A stretch of DNA of 64,000 bases from Coprinellus micaceus. Its lineage: Eukaryota > Basidiomycota > Agaricomycetes > Agaricales > Psathyrellaceae. Location: positions 1,612,001 to 1,676,000 of the forward strand of contig OX596334.1 of the NCBI GenBank assembly GCA_951394405.1. Reading direction: 5' to 3'. A program made the position numbers and the translations under genes. A model generated the notes under the pieces. The model was not told the DNA's origin. It did no database searches and was given only the letters and a program-made list of their open reading frames with translations. Shown here in pieces: positions 12,246 to 24,004 of the stretch; positions within the stretch are counted from its first letter, which is position 1; each line of letters starts with the position of its first letter.

Positions 12246-13517
12246 ATGATCGCGTTTACTTCATTGCTCTTCGCCCAACTCGCGACCATCGCTTTCGCCG
12301 CCCCTGCAGCGATCCCACCGGTGCTCGAGGCCCGACAGTCGATCACTACGCTGTCGGCGTCGGAGGTAGCTGCATACAAGCCTTACACTAACTATGCAAA
12401 TGCCGCGTATTGCCCCCCTGCGAAGACCTTGGCTTGGAACTGTGGAAGTACGTCCTCCCCCCCACTCGGTGACAACACCGTGACCAACCCACCATGTATC
12501 CAGCGAGGTGCTCGTCTAACCCCACCTTCGTGCCCATCGCATCTGGGGGTGATGGAGGTGACACCCAGTATTGGTACGTCGGATGGGATCCCTCTTTGAA
12601 GGTGTGTGTAACGGACGGTTGCTTCTATAACGGAACCAAGCTGACTACGATTTGACAGACCCTCGTTGTCGGCTACCAGGCAAGCGCTTCTCATCGCGTC
12701 ATACGCCTTCTTTTCCACAGTCGCTGACCCACGTTCATTATCCTCGATCAGGGAACCGATTCCAGCAAGATGTAAGTGTGCTGTCATATTTGAGCATCCC
12801 AAACCGACACCATTAATACCCATTACTAGTCTTCCAATTATTACGAACATCAACTTCGGTTTGCGGTCCTTGAGGACCGACCTCTTCCCTGGGCTCAGCT
12901 CTGACTTGAAGACACACGATGGCTTCGGCGATGCGCATGCTAGGTTCGTTTCCCATCTCCAACTGCCCGGTTCCTCCAAAATCTGACATCTATGAACAGG
13001 TCCGCCACTGCCGTCTTGGCAGCTGTCCGTTCTGGCATCTCCGGGTATTCGGCGACGAAAGTCACTCTGACCGGACACTCGCTTGGTGGCGCCATCGCCA
13101 TCGTGGCCACTGCACACCTTGCAGCCAACCTCCCCGCTAGCGTCAGCCTCCGCACCATCACCTATGGCTCCCCTCGCATCGGTAACCAAGCCTTTGTCGA
13201 CTATGTGAATGCCCGCGCGAACATGAACCGAGTTGTGAATCAGTGAGTATCACACCTCGATGCATCCCAGAGACCTCACATTGATCATTCTATTTCCAAG
13301 GGATGACCCGGTCCCCATTCTTCCTGGCAGGTTCTTGGGCTTCGATCACACCGAAGGAGAAGTCCACATCGTCAACTCGGGCGCTTGGAAGAGCTGCCCA
13401 GGCCAGGATAACACAAACGCGGAATGCACTATCGGCTATGTACCCAACGTCTTGGCGGGCGATGCTAACGATCATGGTGGACCTTACGATGGCGTCTCTT
13501 TGGGCGGTGGTTGCTAA
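12246..13517 (+). CDS. Secreted class 3 lipase
   Basis: Extracellular triacylglycerol lipase of the fungal class 3 (Rhizomucor-type alpha/beta hydrolase) family. An N-terminal signal peptide (MIAFTSLLFAQLATIAFA) is followed by a likely Kex2-type site (EARQS). The nucleophile elbow GHSLGG is in exon 6, and downstream Asp (DDPVP) and His (GFDHTEGEVHI) can complete the triad. Exons are 12246-12447, 12504-12601, 12659-12679, 12752-12771, 12830-12943, 13000-13242 and 13301-13517. They sum to 915 nt, an exact 304-residue frame. Exons 3 and 4 are microexons of 21 and 20 nt, and the intron between them starts with GC instead of GT (GCAAGC). Together the two microexons supply the conserved VVGYQ-GTDSS block, which supports the model. 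The size and two Cys pairs fit an active secreted enzyme. Confidence 0.9.
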
Positions 13518-13978
13518 ACCCATCTTGGAGTCCAATACTGATGCGCCCAAAATGTATCATTACTGTAACCCTACTTGTATGTATACTACTTACCTGTAAC
13601 ATAAGGTTGACTGACACTTCCGATTGACTTTGAAGGGAAGAGCTCAAAGTCTGGGCGCCACTAAGGATTGTCTTCTCCCTGGGGACCGGTCTCCCCGTCA
13701 GCTCGTACCCACAATCTTTCTACAGGGTTTGTGGCGTTGGGCGCTCAAATGCGGATCCGCGCCCGTCAGACTAGGCGCCGTTTCCATCACAGTGCCCTCA
13801 GCCTGCCCCACTCGGAGACGGATTGGAATTCATTGTCGACACTCTCCAGATCCGGGGGTCGCGCGGTGGTATAGGGGTACGACTTGAATATACATGCACT
13901 AAGAAACGCTTTTAATACGTGTCCGCGACTGCACTCGACCTAGGAGAAGGTCCCAGCGGCTCTCAAGGCTTCAACGTT
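13518..13978. other. Convergent intergenic region
   Basis: This is 3' flank of the plus-strand lipase and the minus-strand membrane gene A. No gene was seen in it. Confidence 0.4.
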
Positions 13979-15176
13979 TCAACAAGGGCTGCTCTCGGTT
14001 GTACTCCCGGTTGCTGGACTCCCCGTAGCATCTCCCTTCGTCTCCGGCGGCGAGAATCGGATTTGGGAGAGCGTCTGACGCGCTGGGTTGGAGTCCTCCC
14101 AGTCGTATGACCGCCCGGTTGCGACACGAAATATAATAAACTGGGGGCATAGTGCCTATGGCGTGTGTTCTCTATTAGCACGCGAACGAACAACACTTGA
14201 AAGGCCCTCACGCTGCTACAGTACCAGAGCGCGTCTACGATCGACGTTGCAATTGCTTCGCTCATGGTCACCTGCGCTCCCTTTCTCGCTGTGATGGAGC
14301 TGAGGACTACTGTCGCGATACCAAGCAGTGTAAAAGGCAAGGCAGATTCAATCAGTATAGCTGAAGCTCCCAAGTACTTATCGGTAACCTTCCGCCCAAG
14401 GAGACCGACGAGGCGCCTCTGTTCCTTTATGAGCCGGTAGGAGATTGACGAGGTGACGAAAACGGTGACGAGGACTGAAAGGGCCTGCCAAGCTGACGAA
14501 AGATGGGTGCCGAGGTCGATAGCATGGGGGTCTATGCTTTTGACGATCTCTCCAATCCCGCAGCCAACCGATGCGAGGAAAAAAATTAAAGGGCAACCAA
14601 CAAGGACGGCTCGCAGTCTGTGGTTCTTCCATATTGCGAAGGAGCGGTAAATCTGGCGAGGCATTACGGTTTCAAAACATGGTTGACGGGGAGATGTACG
14701 ACTCACGAGGAGAGCATCTGCAACGAGGTTGATCAAGATATTGGCAATCGTCCCAACAAGGTGCGCCCAATGTGGGTTCTCGACATCCGCTACAACGTAC
14801 TCGGCAAAGCTCAGGGGACTGTTGATGGTCCATTCTGCGAAGACCCAGCTATCCATAACGTGCGATAAAGTGAAAAGGGCGAGGATGATAAAGCTGACGA
14901 TGAGGAAAGGCTTTCGCTGCCGTCTTCGCTCCTGCGGGCACGCTCTGTATGTTGAGAGACTGTAGAAGCAAAGGCAAATTTGAATTCCTGGATCGCCATG
15001 TCATTGGTCAAAGATCGCCATGAGCAACTGGGACTACGACAAAGGAAAGACTAACCAAGGGTAAGGATACTCATATGCAAGGCACTGTAGGTCATTCTCA
15101 TGAATGGGCCCATGTACTCATCAGACGGCAGAGTAACGGGGGTTTCGAGCCCGCTTTCGGACTCGGGGGTCGACAT
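13979..15176 (-). CDS. Multi-span membrane protein, paralogue A
   Basis: Member of an integral membrane family with four copies in this window (A here, B 15545-16731, C 17057-18579, D 29955-31651). Exons 15176-15056, 14987-14707, 14652-14212 and 14155-13979 sum to 1020 nt, an exact 339-residue frame. The N-terminus is short and acidic (MSTPESESGLETP), followed by a conserved HMSILTLG block and about seven hydrophobic segments. The signatures are KYLGASAILIESALPFTLLG in the sixth segment and ALCPQFIIFRVATGRSYDW at the last span and tail. Copy A is the most divergent and lacks one intron shared by B, C and D. The topology resembles a seven-span receptor-like protein, but I know of no established function and assign none. 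Confidence 0.78.
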
Positions 15177-15544
15177 CTCGTCGGAGACCTTGGGGTCGGA
15201 GCAGTGAGCGAAAAGGAAGGGGATTGAAGCAGGAACGAAGTGTTGCCTCCCAAGAGTCTGATGGGTTTAAGACTGCTTGCTACCAACTTGAAGAATGTGC
15301 CCGGTTCGGGCCTGTGCTTACGTCTTTTTGACGTTGAGCGCTCAGCGTTCGGTCGGGCGCACCAGGAGTAACGATGCGGAGGTAAACAGGTTCCCATCCG
15401 TCGCTGCTTTTGGGTCTGGGAGAGTCGGACTTGAGCGCTTGAGCCCAGGTTACAATGTAAGTAGGCATACTATTCTGGCCTTGTACGTCATGCCTAAGCT
15501 CAATAAGACTGTAAGACCAACCCTCCGATTCTCCCCTGCGATTA
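15177..15544. other. Spacer between membrane genes A and B
   Basis: About 370 bp that must contain the promoter of gene A and the 3' end of gene B. No additional gene was seen. Confidence 0.4.
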
Positions 15545-16731
15545 TTATGTAGTCGAGAACGAGCGTTCTCGAGCTACCGACAAAGTACGAGCGAATTGGA
15601 TCGTTTGTAACCGATCCTTGGAGGCGTCTGCGCCATCGGCACGAGCATGGTATGAGGTGCCAACTGCAACTCGGAAAATAATAAGCTGGGGGCACAGTGC
15701 CTGTAATGGACCCCTTTTTTAGTGCTGGAATATCGATGCTAGGGCATCCCGAGAGACTCACACTAAGGCAGAACCACAACGAGGGTACGAGCATAGTAGT
15801 GAACACTATGTTGTCCCCACTTCTGAACACGACAGCCGTGGCAATGCCAAAAAGTGCGAGTGGCATTGCTGACTCTACAAGGATAGCAGAAGCAGCGGTG
15901 TATTTGACAAGGTGGGTGGCATCAAGGACGGTAGAAAGTTTGTGTCGTTGATAAATGAGCTTTCCAGCGATCAATGCAGTCGATACGCAATTGGTCGCAA
16001 CAGAGAGCGATATCCACACAGACCCCAGTGCGTTCAAGTTCAGGGTCAGGAAATTATCGGACATGTAATTGGCAGTGGCGACCATGGCTAGGATTGCAAA
16101 GACTGGGTGATGGAATGAGCTAGTCGAAAGAGGCTGAGATCAGGATGGGTGACGCACATACCCATAGCAGTGAGGAGAATCAAAGAAGGCAATAAGACGA
16201 TCCAACGCCGTTCGGGCCAGATGTGATAACAGCGATACACCTGGCGACTTGTCGTTGAAAGGGCTGCACATGATAATCGAGGAAGTGGATGCTCACCAAA
16301 ACTCCATCCCCGAGCAAAGCGACTAGGGTATTGCAAACCGTACCCACAGTCCCGTACCAAGTATTGTAATTGGTTGCCCAAAAGTCAATAATACTTCCCG
16401 TGTTATTGAACGTCATATTGGCGAAGAAGACGCTGTCTGATACAGAGGAGAAAGTAAAAAGGCCCAGAATGACGAAGCTGAGGACGCAGTAGGGTCGTCG
16501 ATATTTCCTCTCTTGCGGGGACGTGACGCTGTATTGTAATGCGCCGTAAAAGCAAAGAAATAGCTGTGCAGCTGGAGGACGAAGTCAGGTTTGCATGGCT
16601 AGGACTAGGTCGGACAACTGACCCAGAGTGGCGTATTCGAGGTGCAACGCCGCGTAGAAAGTTCTGGCTTGGGTTAGAAACAGACCGTCTTCCAATACCA
16701 GCGACGGGTCGTCTACCACAGTGTCAGACAT
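15545..16731 (-). CDS. Multi-span membrane protein, paralogue B
   Basis: Second copy of the family. It starts MSDTVVDDPSLVLEDG at ATG 16731 and shares the ALHLEYATLG block at the end of exon 1, as in copies A, C and D. Later segments are WIVLLPSLILLTAMG, WISLSVATNCVSTALIAGK, HLVKYTAASAILVESAMP and VPSLWFCLS. The last exon begins ALCPQLIIFRVAVGTSYHA and ends at TAA 15545-15547. The four blocks align one to one with the other copies, and the intron before ALCPQ is conserved. The frame looks complete. Function unknown; probably at the plasma membrane or an internal membrane. Confidence 0.78.
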
Positions 16732-17056
16732 GGCTTCGATTAGGTCGGGGAGCAGGCGAGGCTATCAGCACGATGGCATAAGTCCAGCTAGTCGCATGCG
16801 GGCGCTTCGGGCGCCCAACGCCCATTAGGTCTATCCGCAAAGGCCGGTTGTGTGGCTCCGTAAAGAGCGCCCATGCTCGTCCCTGACGCAATCAGTAGCA
16901 CGAGCCCAATGGAGCTGCATATAAACGATCGACACAGATTATTTCACGAAGAGAGGGGGTTTTGATAAAAATGAGAAGATGGCATGCATAGATAAAGGGT
17001 ACATCCTCTCAGGCAAGGCCTGTCGAACGCGGAGAAATGGTTGACCCAGAAATCCC
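16732..17056. other. Spacer between membrane genes B and C
   Basis: Holds the presumed promoter of gene B and the 3' flank of gene C, plus a GC-rich hairpin at 16800-16816. Confidence 0.4.
16800..16816. repeat. GC-rich hairpin GGGCGC-TTCGG-GCGCCC
   Basis: Perfect 6-bp arms around a 5-nt loop, about 70 bp upstream of membrane gene B. It has the same core as the hairpin at 11969-11984, in the reverse arm order. Confidence 0.6.
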
Positions 17057-18579
17057 TCAGGAGCCAGCAGGAGCGAAATGGATTGATTGGGAAACTCTCT
17101 TGGTGGTTTGCGGGCTCTCCCCCTGGTACGAGGTGCCTATGGCAACCCTGAATATGATGAGTTGGGGGCATAATCCCTGGGCGAAGGTTGTGGGGTCAGT
17201 ATTTAGGGTTCAAGACAATGGTGGAAGACGCACACTGAAGCAGAACCAAATCCCGGGGAAGATGGCGATCAAAATCGAGGTGGTACTCGAACCGATGATA
17301 ACAGATGAGACGATGCCGACCAGGGCGAGAGGCAGCGCGGACTCGATGAGTATGGCTGTCGCGGTGGTGTGCTTCACTAGGTGGGCGCTTTGGAGAACTT
17401 TCGAGAGTTTCCTCCGCTCCCAAAGAAGCTTTGCAGCAATTAGCCCCGTGGACATGGATAAGATAGGTCCTCCGGCGGTCTCTCGCCGGTGGTGCGTACG
17501 TCGTGCTTAATTTGAATACGTGGGTTTGCCTGGGCCAGCTTGCTGGCCGGAACGCCCAGAGACCATCAGCCCGGAGCTTGCCAGACCTGATGGCCATGCG
17601 TAGGCGCTGGTGGAGGGCGGGAGTGGAGGGCGTCAAAAAAGTCGCGCCCGAAAACCACTCGAGAGGAGTAACAAGGCCCTCCTCGATGAAGTGGGGATGG
17701 GATGAGGGTACGCGTCCCTCACCAAACGCTCGAAAGGGATCGTGTTTGGTGTCGGGGCCGCCGACCAAACACGGTGGATCTTCGCGCGCCGCTGACGCCG
17801 CCTCCCTCCCTCATCTTATCCACGGATGTGGGTCCCCCACATCCACCCATATTGGACGCAACGGATAAAGCGATCCAAGCAGAGAAGAATCCGTTGTAGT
17901 TCGGCGTAAGGGAGTTATCACGAATGTTTGCAGCAATAGACATGACTGCCATCACTATGGAGCGCTGCGGCGTAAGTTGCGAGCGCATTTTAAATAAGGG
18001 CCGAGGCTTGAGGAACTGACCAAAGGAGGCAAAGAGCACCACTGACGGTACGATGACAACCCAGCGGTGGTTTTGCCATATGAAATAAGATCGGTATATC
18101 TAGGAAGGTATGAGCTATGGATTCGTGTCCGGAAATGAGCTGTAAACTGGGCTCACCAGCACACCGTCGCCAAGGAGGATCACAAGAGTGTTGCACATGG
18201 TACCAAAGTTTGCGTACCAGGGGTTAACGGAGGTGTAGGACGGGCTGTCCAAGGTCAAGCTTGCGAAGTAGATACTGTCCGTTACAGAGGCAGCCAGGAA
18301 GAGGCCGAGTATCACAAAACTTAAAAAAAGATAGGGACGTCGGTGGTTGCGCTGCGACGAGCTCGTTGCATGGTAACGAGAACATCCATAAATGCATAGG
18401 ACAAGTTGGATCGCTACAGGAAGGGTCAAGAGTGTTTTACAGTGTGTCAGGACCGCGATAAACTGACCAAGAGTTATGTACTCAATGTGTAGCGCAGCGT
18501 ACGCGGCCTTCAGGATCATAGTGACGTCGGGGTCTACATCGGAGGAAGGGGTTGGTTCTTCCAACACCGTGTTAGACAT
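17057..18579 (-). pseudogene. Multi-span membrane protein, paralogue C, interrupted
   Basis: Third copy of the family. It starts MSNTVLEEPTPSSDVDPD at ATG 18579, continues through ALHIEYITLG, GTMCNTLVILLGDGVLV and NGFFSAWIALSVASN, and resumes at MSTGLIAAKLLWERRKLS, HLVKHTTATAILIESALPLA and GLCPQLIIFRVAIGTSYQG, ending at TGA 17057-17059. Between SVASN and MSTGL there is a 392-nt tract (17456-17847) where B and D are continuous (SVATNCVSTAL, SVTLNAMTTAL). Reading straight through meets stop codons. The tract is far longer than the 45-65 nt introns here and lacks a good pyrimidine-rich acceptor. The gene is therefore probably broken, unless the tract is spliced as an unusual intron. Confidence 0.7.
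17456..17847. repeat. Insertion-like tract inside membrane gene C
   Basis: About 392 nt absent from the homologous position of the paralogues. Near its edges lies a short imperfect inverted repeat: ATCTTATCCACGG at about 17813-17825, and CCGTGGACATGGATAAGAT at 17446-17464, which partly overlaps host coding sequence. A perfect 9-bp-arm hairpin (GGATGTGGG-TCC-CCCACATCC) lies at 17824-17844. I could not define a clean target-site duplication. It may be a degraded MITE or a local inverted duplication. Confidence 0.5.
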
Positions 18580-19146
18580 GGTTCGAACTGGGGGAGGCCA
18601 CACCAGGGAAATAAGGGGCGAAGATCCCCTTCACCGGCATTTATATCGCAGCTAGTGTCGATGAGCGCCCCGGGAGACCCGGGATTGACGAGAGTGAGCG
18701 TTCCTGGTCGAAAGGGGCTTCGGGGATTGGACGGCCTGTCGCAGTACCGTTCAACAATCGGAAGTCTTCCCCATGTTCAGCGCCTACATAGTCGAGCCTT
18801 TAGCGCGAAGCCGCGGGGCATTATGTGTGGAGTAGGTATATAGCGCCGGGTTGCAGTGCGTTGCAGCACCCCCTGAGTCGCGGGTTCGGGTGGAAGCGAT
18901 TTGAGGGTGGAGGAGGCCATGAACTTCATCATGCGTCGACGCCCCGCAATCATGATCGAGCGATTCGGCATCCCGGCACAATATGCACGTGACGTTATGG
19001 GTCCGCGTTTGGACCTTCGGGCGCGTGCCAGATTAATTCAGAACCCGAGAGTTCGCGTTCTTGATGAACTCCATCTACGTTCCTCGCCAATCTATGTCCG
19101 CCCATAGATACTGAGCCTTCCCACCTTTCACCAAAATTCCTTGAAC
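18580..19146. other. Divergent intergenic region
   Basis: Lies between membrane gene C (minus) and the FunK1 kinase (plus) and is likely promoter DNA for both. No gene was seen. Confidence 0.4.
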
Positions 19147-21308
19147 ATGGCCAGCCAACGGACCACAACTCCTTTCGCGGGCATTTTGAATTCCAGGACC
19201 AGCTCGGAACGCGGCGCGATCGACGACGAACTACGAAGCATCGAACGGAACCTCATGGGACACGCCGAGTATACCGAGGATGTACTTCCAAAGGGTCACA
19301 ATGTGCTGGCTGTATCGGACCAGGAGATCGATCAATTCCTCGAGGTGGCATCCGTATACGACGAGGATGAGAAGCTGTGGCGACTCCCGCTCGACGCGAC
19401 AACAGCGAGCGAATTACGTACCCCAATCCGCAAGATAATCACTTCTATTATTAGATTCCTTGGTTGGAAGTCGAAATCTCGAGGTCGTTTCGCTGGCATT
19501 CGTACGGTTGTGGACACGCATGCGAAGGCGCTGCTTCACAAGGGACACTCGCTCATGGAGTTCTCATCACCGAGCCTGGTGGTGAAAGCGAGTGGGCCCT
19601 CATTCCAGGGTACACACGGAGACCCTTTGGATTACACAGGAATCACAACGTGCCTGGAGATACAGCCATGCTCGGAGATGGAGACATGGACGTCAATGGA
19701 TGCGGTATGCCACCTTGGCGTCTACGCAAAGTACGTGCAGAGCAAATTCTTTATTCAGGCTGGTCTAAATAATGTGGGGTTTTCAGGCAAATCTTTGTTC
19801 AGCAGCCAAATAGGCGGTTTGTCCGGTGTCTTTTCATGACGGAACAACACGCATCCTTGGTCCACTTCGACAGGGCCGGGGCCCAGTATACCCCCTTCTT
19901 CAACATCCACGAGGACCCATATACGTTCACCCGCCTCGTACTTACTGTCAGCTCCTTCGACGAGCGCGAGCTGGGACTCGATACTCGCATTCGATGGCGG
20001 GTGGAGTGCGGCTTGAAGGTGGGGGGCACGATCAGTGTTTTGCACGGCGAGCGCACGTACGCTGAATACTGCATGCTGGATGTCAACCCGATTGCGATGC
20101 ACCACGACATCCGTTGCCGTGGGCTGAGGATATGGAGGGTTCGAGACGGCCGCACAGGCAAAGAACTTTGCATCAAGGACGCCTGGATATCAGAAGACGA
20201 TACGCTCGAATATAAGCTACTCGAGCGCGTCCGAGGAGTCCAAGGAGTCGTGCAAATGATTTCCTACGATATTGGGCGCACAACAACGCGAGCATGTAGG
20301 GTCCCTCCCGCATACCTTGAGGTAGGGGACGGGTTCTCAGACACATGCCACAAGATGGAGTCGCGCATCGTTCTCGAGGCATATGGGGATAATATCGTCC
20401 ACTGTGGTGTAGAAGAGCAGGCTATTGCCGCGTTCCGGGACGTGATAGCTGGTAATCAAGTCTCCCTCATTCGCTTCAATAGTTTTGGGATATTGACAAC
20501 ACGCATTGATAGCTCTCAGAAATCTCAGAGGGGTCGGCCTCTATCACAGGGACATCTCCTCCGGAAATGTTCTCCTCGGCAAGCGGAATGCTCTTCCTGG
20601 CGCACGCGGGATCCTAATCGACTTGGACATGGCATGCGATGTATACCCGCTCATGAGGGGGTCCGATGACGCTGGAGTAGTACGTCAATGAGTAGCTCCT
20701 CTTTAGAGCGCAAGCTTCACTAACGCGACACTCAACAGGGCACTTTCCCTTACATGTCTATCGCGATCCTGCGCAACAACTACGACCATGGGCTGTGCAC
20801 CCGACAATACCGAGATCACCTTGACGATCTGGAGTCCATCTTCTACCTTTTCTGCGAGGTCGTTTTTTATTGGGACAGGGATACAGCGCCATTGTGGTGG
20901 AACAGCGATGATCTGTACGAATGCGCGGCCGCGAAGCTCCTCACGTTCTGTATCGAGCCCGACGAGTTCGAGACGGATGAGGTCGACCCAGAGTACAGTA
21001 ATGTGTCGTGCGAGCTCTTGAAGAGGTTCTTCGCTTTCATTCAAGAGTTCGTCGTGAAGAAGGAGGAGATCAACACGATGGGCGACCCGCAGGCGGAGGA
21101 GCGGGAGCGTTTGGGTCTTATCGACTCGTGGGGAGCACATTTCGACAGACTCCTGAGCATATTCGACGATGCTCTCGAGGAACTCGGCATCCCTGGGTGT
21201 CACGATGATAACTCAACATCGCCGTCAGTCTCCCCGACTCCAACCCTGGCCGAACGGCTCGAGACTCTGGCGCTCAGTTCGCGTTTAGGTTCGAAAGGAC
21301 ATCTGTAG
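19147..21308 (+). CDS. FunK1-type fungal protein kinase
   Basis: Fungal-specific kinase of the FunK1 group, expanded in mushroom-forming fungi; its substrates are not known. Exons 19147-19730, 19787-20451, 20513-20679 and 20739-21308 sum to 1986 nt, an exact 661-residue frame from ATG 19147. The N-terminal half is a fungal-specific domain (QIFVQQPNRRFVRCLF, AGAQYTPFFNIHEDPYTF). The kinase lobe follows with IKDAW as the likely Lys strand, the catalytic loop GLYHRDISSGNVLL and the metal-binding ILIDLDMA, where DLD replaces the usual DFG, as is common in FunK1. The segment after it reads GTFPYMSIAIL. The C-terminus is acidic, then Ser/Pro-rich. Key catalytic residues are present, so it is probably active. 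Confidence 0.87.
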
Positions 21309-21462
21309 TAGGGGGCCGTGCGCCCTCTTCCGTCCTTTCGTGGTTTACCAGAACCCCGAGGGTCCTTGGGTACTCTTATACTTCAGTTTCGTTTGATTAG
21401 TTTCGTTCCACCCGTTTATGTACGATTGTCGGACTTACATTGGCTTTTTGTTCTCGTTGTTT

Positions 21463-22545
21463 CTATGACGGAAAGTCCACATTGAGTTCTACCTGGGTAA
21501 TACAAGGCATGGGTATCTCTCAACAAGACGTGAATGCGCAACGACGTACCTGGGAGATATCCTTCTCGATCTGCGCACCGAGTATCTGAATAAATGATTC
21601 CAGATCATCGCGGGCTCGCTGCAAGCAGAACCAGCAATCTCCCGCTTCGGCCAGTGCCCTCCTCATGAGATCGTAGTCCCTCAAGGTTTCACCCCTGGGC
21701 CTCGTTTGGAGCAACTTCCCGACGCCTTTCAACCAAATTGACCACCACTGGCGAGGACCGCTGCGCTGGCTCGAGCCGAGCCGAAAGGCGAACCAGGGCT
21801 GATTTTTCTCCCTCGACGAAGACGGGCATTCCCGGCATTCAAGCCATACCCAACGATCGTCCGACTCGGATGCGGCTGCGATCTCAGCCCTCGAACTTGC
21901 CACAATGCCACACGTTTGGTGATACTCCTGCAACCGATGATACGCTCCTGCAGGTATGCGTTCAAGTTCCGCTGCATAGGGTCCTGGTATAGGATGTCGG
22001 AGAGTGTATCTCGCCGCGAGTTTCGCCTCATCAGCCCAGTGATGCATGAAGGCGATTGCGAAAACCCGGACTGGCTGGGCTTCAAGGAACCGAGGAGATA
22101 CCAGTTCGTTCTCTCGAACATGATTGAGGATTCCATCCATCTCGAACTTGCGCGCAGCCTCAATGACACTCTGAAGCTCCGTCAGCGATCCGAAGTGGGG
22201 CATCTCATGGGTGCTGATGGGATAGCAGAAGCCCAGGAGGACGCGTAATGTGGTTTGGTCTTCAGACATCTGGACTATCGAAGGTAGTTCGTTGTCTGAG
22301 AACGCGCCATCGATCGTTCTTGGAGACAGAAGGGGGCTTATCGGGAGCTGGAGTGGTGGCTGAGGCAGAGTGAGCAATGTCGAGAAGAATGGCGATGAGA
22401 GAGATAGCAGGAGTTTGAACACCCGGAAATCGACCGGTGGGGTGTCAGATGATCTGAGGATGAGATCTGCTTGCGGATGATCGAATGGGTAGGATGCGGG
22501 TATGGGATACGATGAGGAGAGTGTAAGGTCCAGGGCGCAGTCCAT
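21463..22545 (-). CDS. BTB/POZ domain protein
   Basis: Intracellular protein with an N-terminal BTB fold, the type that dimerises and often recruits Cullin-3 ligases or transcription factors. Exon 1 is 22545-21550 and a 30-nt exon 2 is 21492-21463; together they give an exact 341-residue frame ending VELNVDFPS. Visible BTB features are HPQADLILRSSDTPPVDFRV, KLLLSLSSPFFSTLL and LRVLLGFCYP. After it comes a helical region (RFLEAQPVRVFAIAFMHHW) typical of mushroom BTB proteins. A longer reading through the intron would add only nine residues (VRRCAFTSC). The start has a good context (CCACCATGG). The partner is unknown. Confidence 0.85.
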
Positions 22546-24004
22546 GGTGGTGCAGGCAAGAGATGGACATCATCTCGGTGCCGTCACAAGGCCGACCTTG
22601 GGAAATCAGAAACACGAGGCATCAAGGCCACCCTGGTTAGTGCAAATCTATCCAGGCAGCGCTGTGACATTGGGTATGAGGATCCAGGGCTAGTGTCGCG
22701 GAATGTTGAGGACACCTCGCCTAAGTGAGACAGGGGACAGTTCAATGGGAAGTGATGCATGGCGAAATCATCAGGGAGCTTCCCCATCTGCGAAGGCATT
22801 GTTTCACTAGTACCCAGAAGTCAGTAACTAGCATGGCTATGACGGAGCGAAGGATACCAGGTAGTAAAAGAAGAGCCTTACCAAACTGTGAACGTGGTAA
22901 GGGAGAGGGAGCTGCTGACCTGACAGGATCAGTCAGGCGCCGGTCAGAAATTGCCATGCTGCCGACATGCGGACTGAGGCAGACTCGCACTGGCAACACC
23001 TCCCCATCCATTTATCCGGGAACGGAAGTGCGCTTTCCGAGCCATATTCATGTAGTGCGGCCACCCTGAATTTACTCCCAGCTTAGTACGAGGGGAGGGC
23101 CATAGTTTTATTTAGCGCTGACATAGCCGCTTAGAAACCCTGACCCGAGTATACCGCCTACCCGTCCTTCGCTGACCACTTCGAATGGCAAATAGACGAC
23201 TGCGGACATAGTGTAAAACCGATATGTAGGCGCTCTCGGATGACTTCAATCTACTCCGTTTATCCAGGGTATGTGGTCGTTCCAGGAACACTATATCCTT
23301 TTCTCATTCTCGGCCGAGAGGGCCTTTCCCGGGCTAGCCGGGGTGAATAACTTGATTTGCATGACGGGCGCCTAACGCGCGGAATATCAGGCTCCGACGC
23401 CAGCACCAACGCCCCTTGCCAATCAATTGACCTTGGGATCCAGGCTCCCAGAGGCTCCCAGGCGCGTGTAATCTAGACGTCAATCGGTAAATGTACCACC
23501 GTCTTTCCGATGACGCACCATTGAAGAGGGTACATCCTCCAGCACTCAAAGGTTCTATGTCGTCGCGGCTAGAACACAGCCGACACTATGACCCCGGATG
23601 CGCGGTTGACGTGGGGCTTGGACTTCGCCATCAGATACATACGGGATCAGGTGCGAATCTAAGTAACCGTGATTGTATTTCGGGACCAGGTATGCGTATA
23701 GAAGTGTGGGTGATGTACAATGCATGAGTAAAGCAATGAATGTCTGGTAACTTAATGGAAACGCGAAATAGCGAGGCTCGACTGAATCCGTGGAGAATAA
23801 TAGCGACGAAGTGTGATGACTGGAACGACCCGAGAAGCCTAGACCCTGAAACGAGAGAAGGGGGCATGGAAACATAGAGCTTTGCATGAGGAAGGAAACG
23901 AGTGTATGGGTATATGATGAGTTCCAGAACAGAAACGGAAAAAAGGAAACGAGGCTCCAGGTCGGCATTAATGCAACAGACCAGAGTGTGCGTAAGGGAG
24001 TTCG
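22546..24004. other. Gene-free stretch
   Basis: Nearly 1.5 kb with only short overlapping open frames. None has a domain, signal peptide or paralogue in the window. The left edge should be the BTB promoter. Confidence 0.45.

Noticed and set aside
12392..13189. 265-codon minus-strand open frame
   Set aside because: Antisense shadow of the lipase exons; the plus strand has the signal peptide and GHSLGG.
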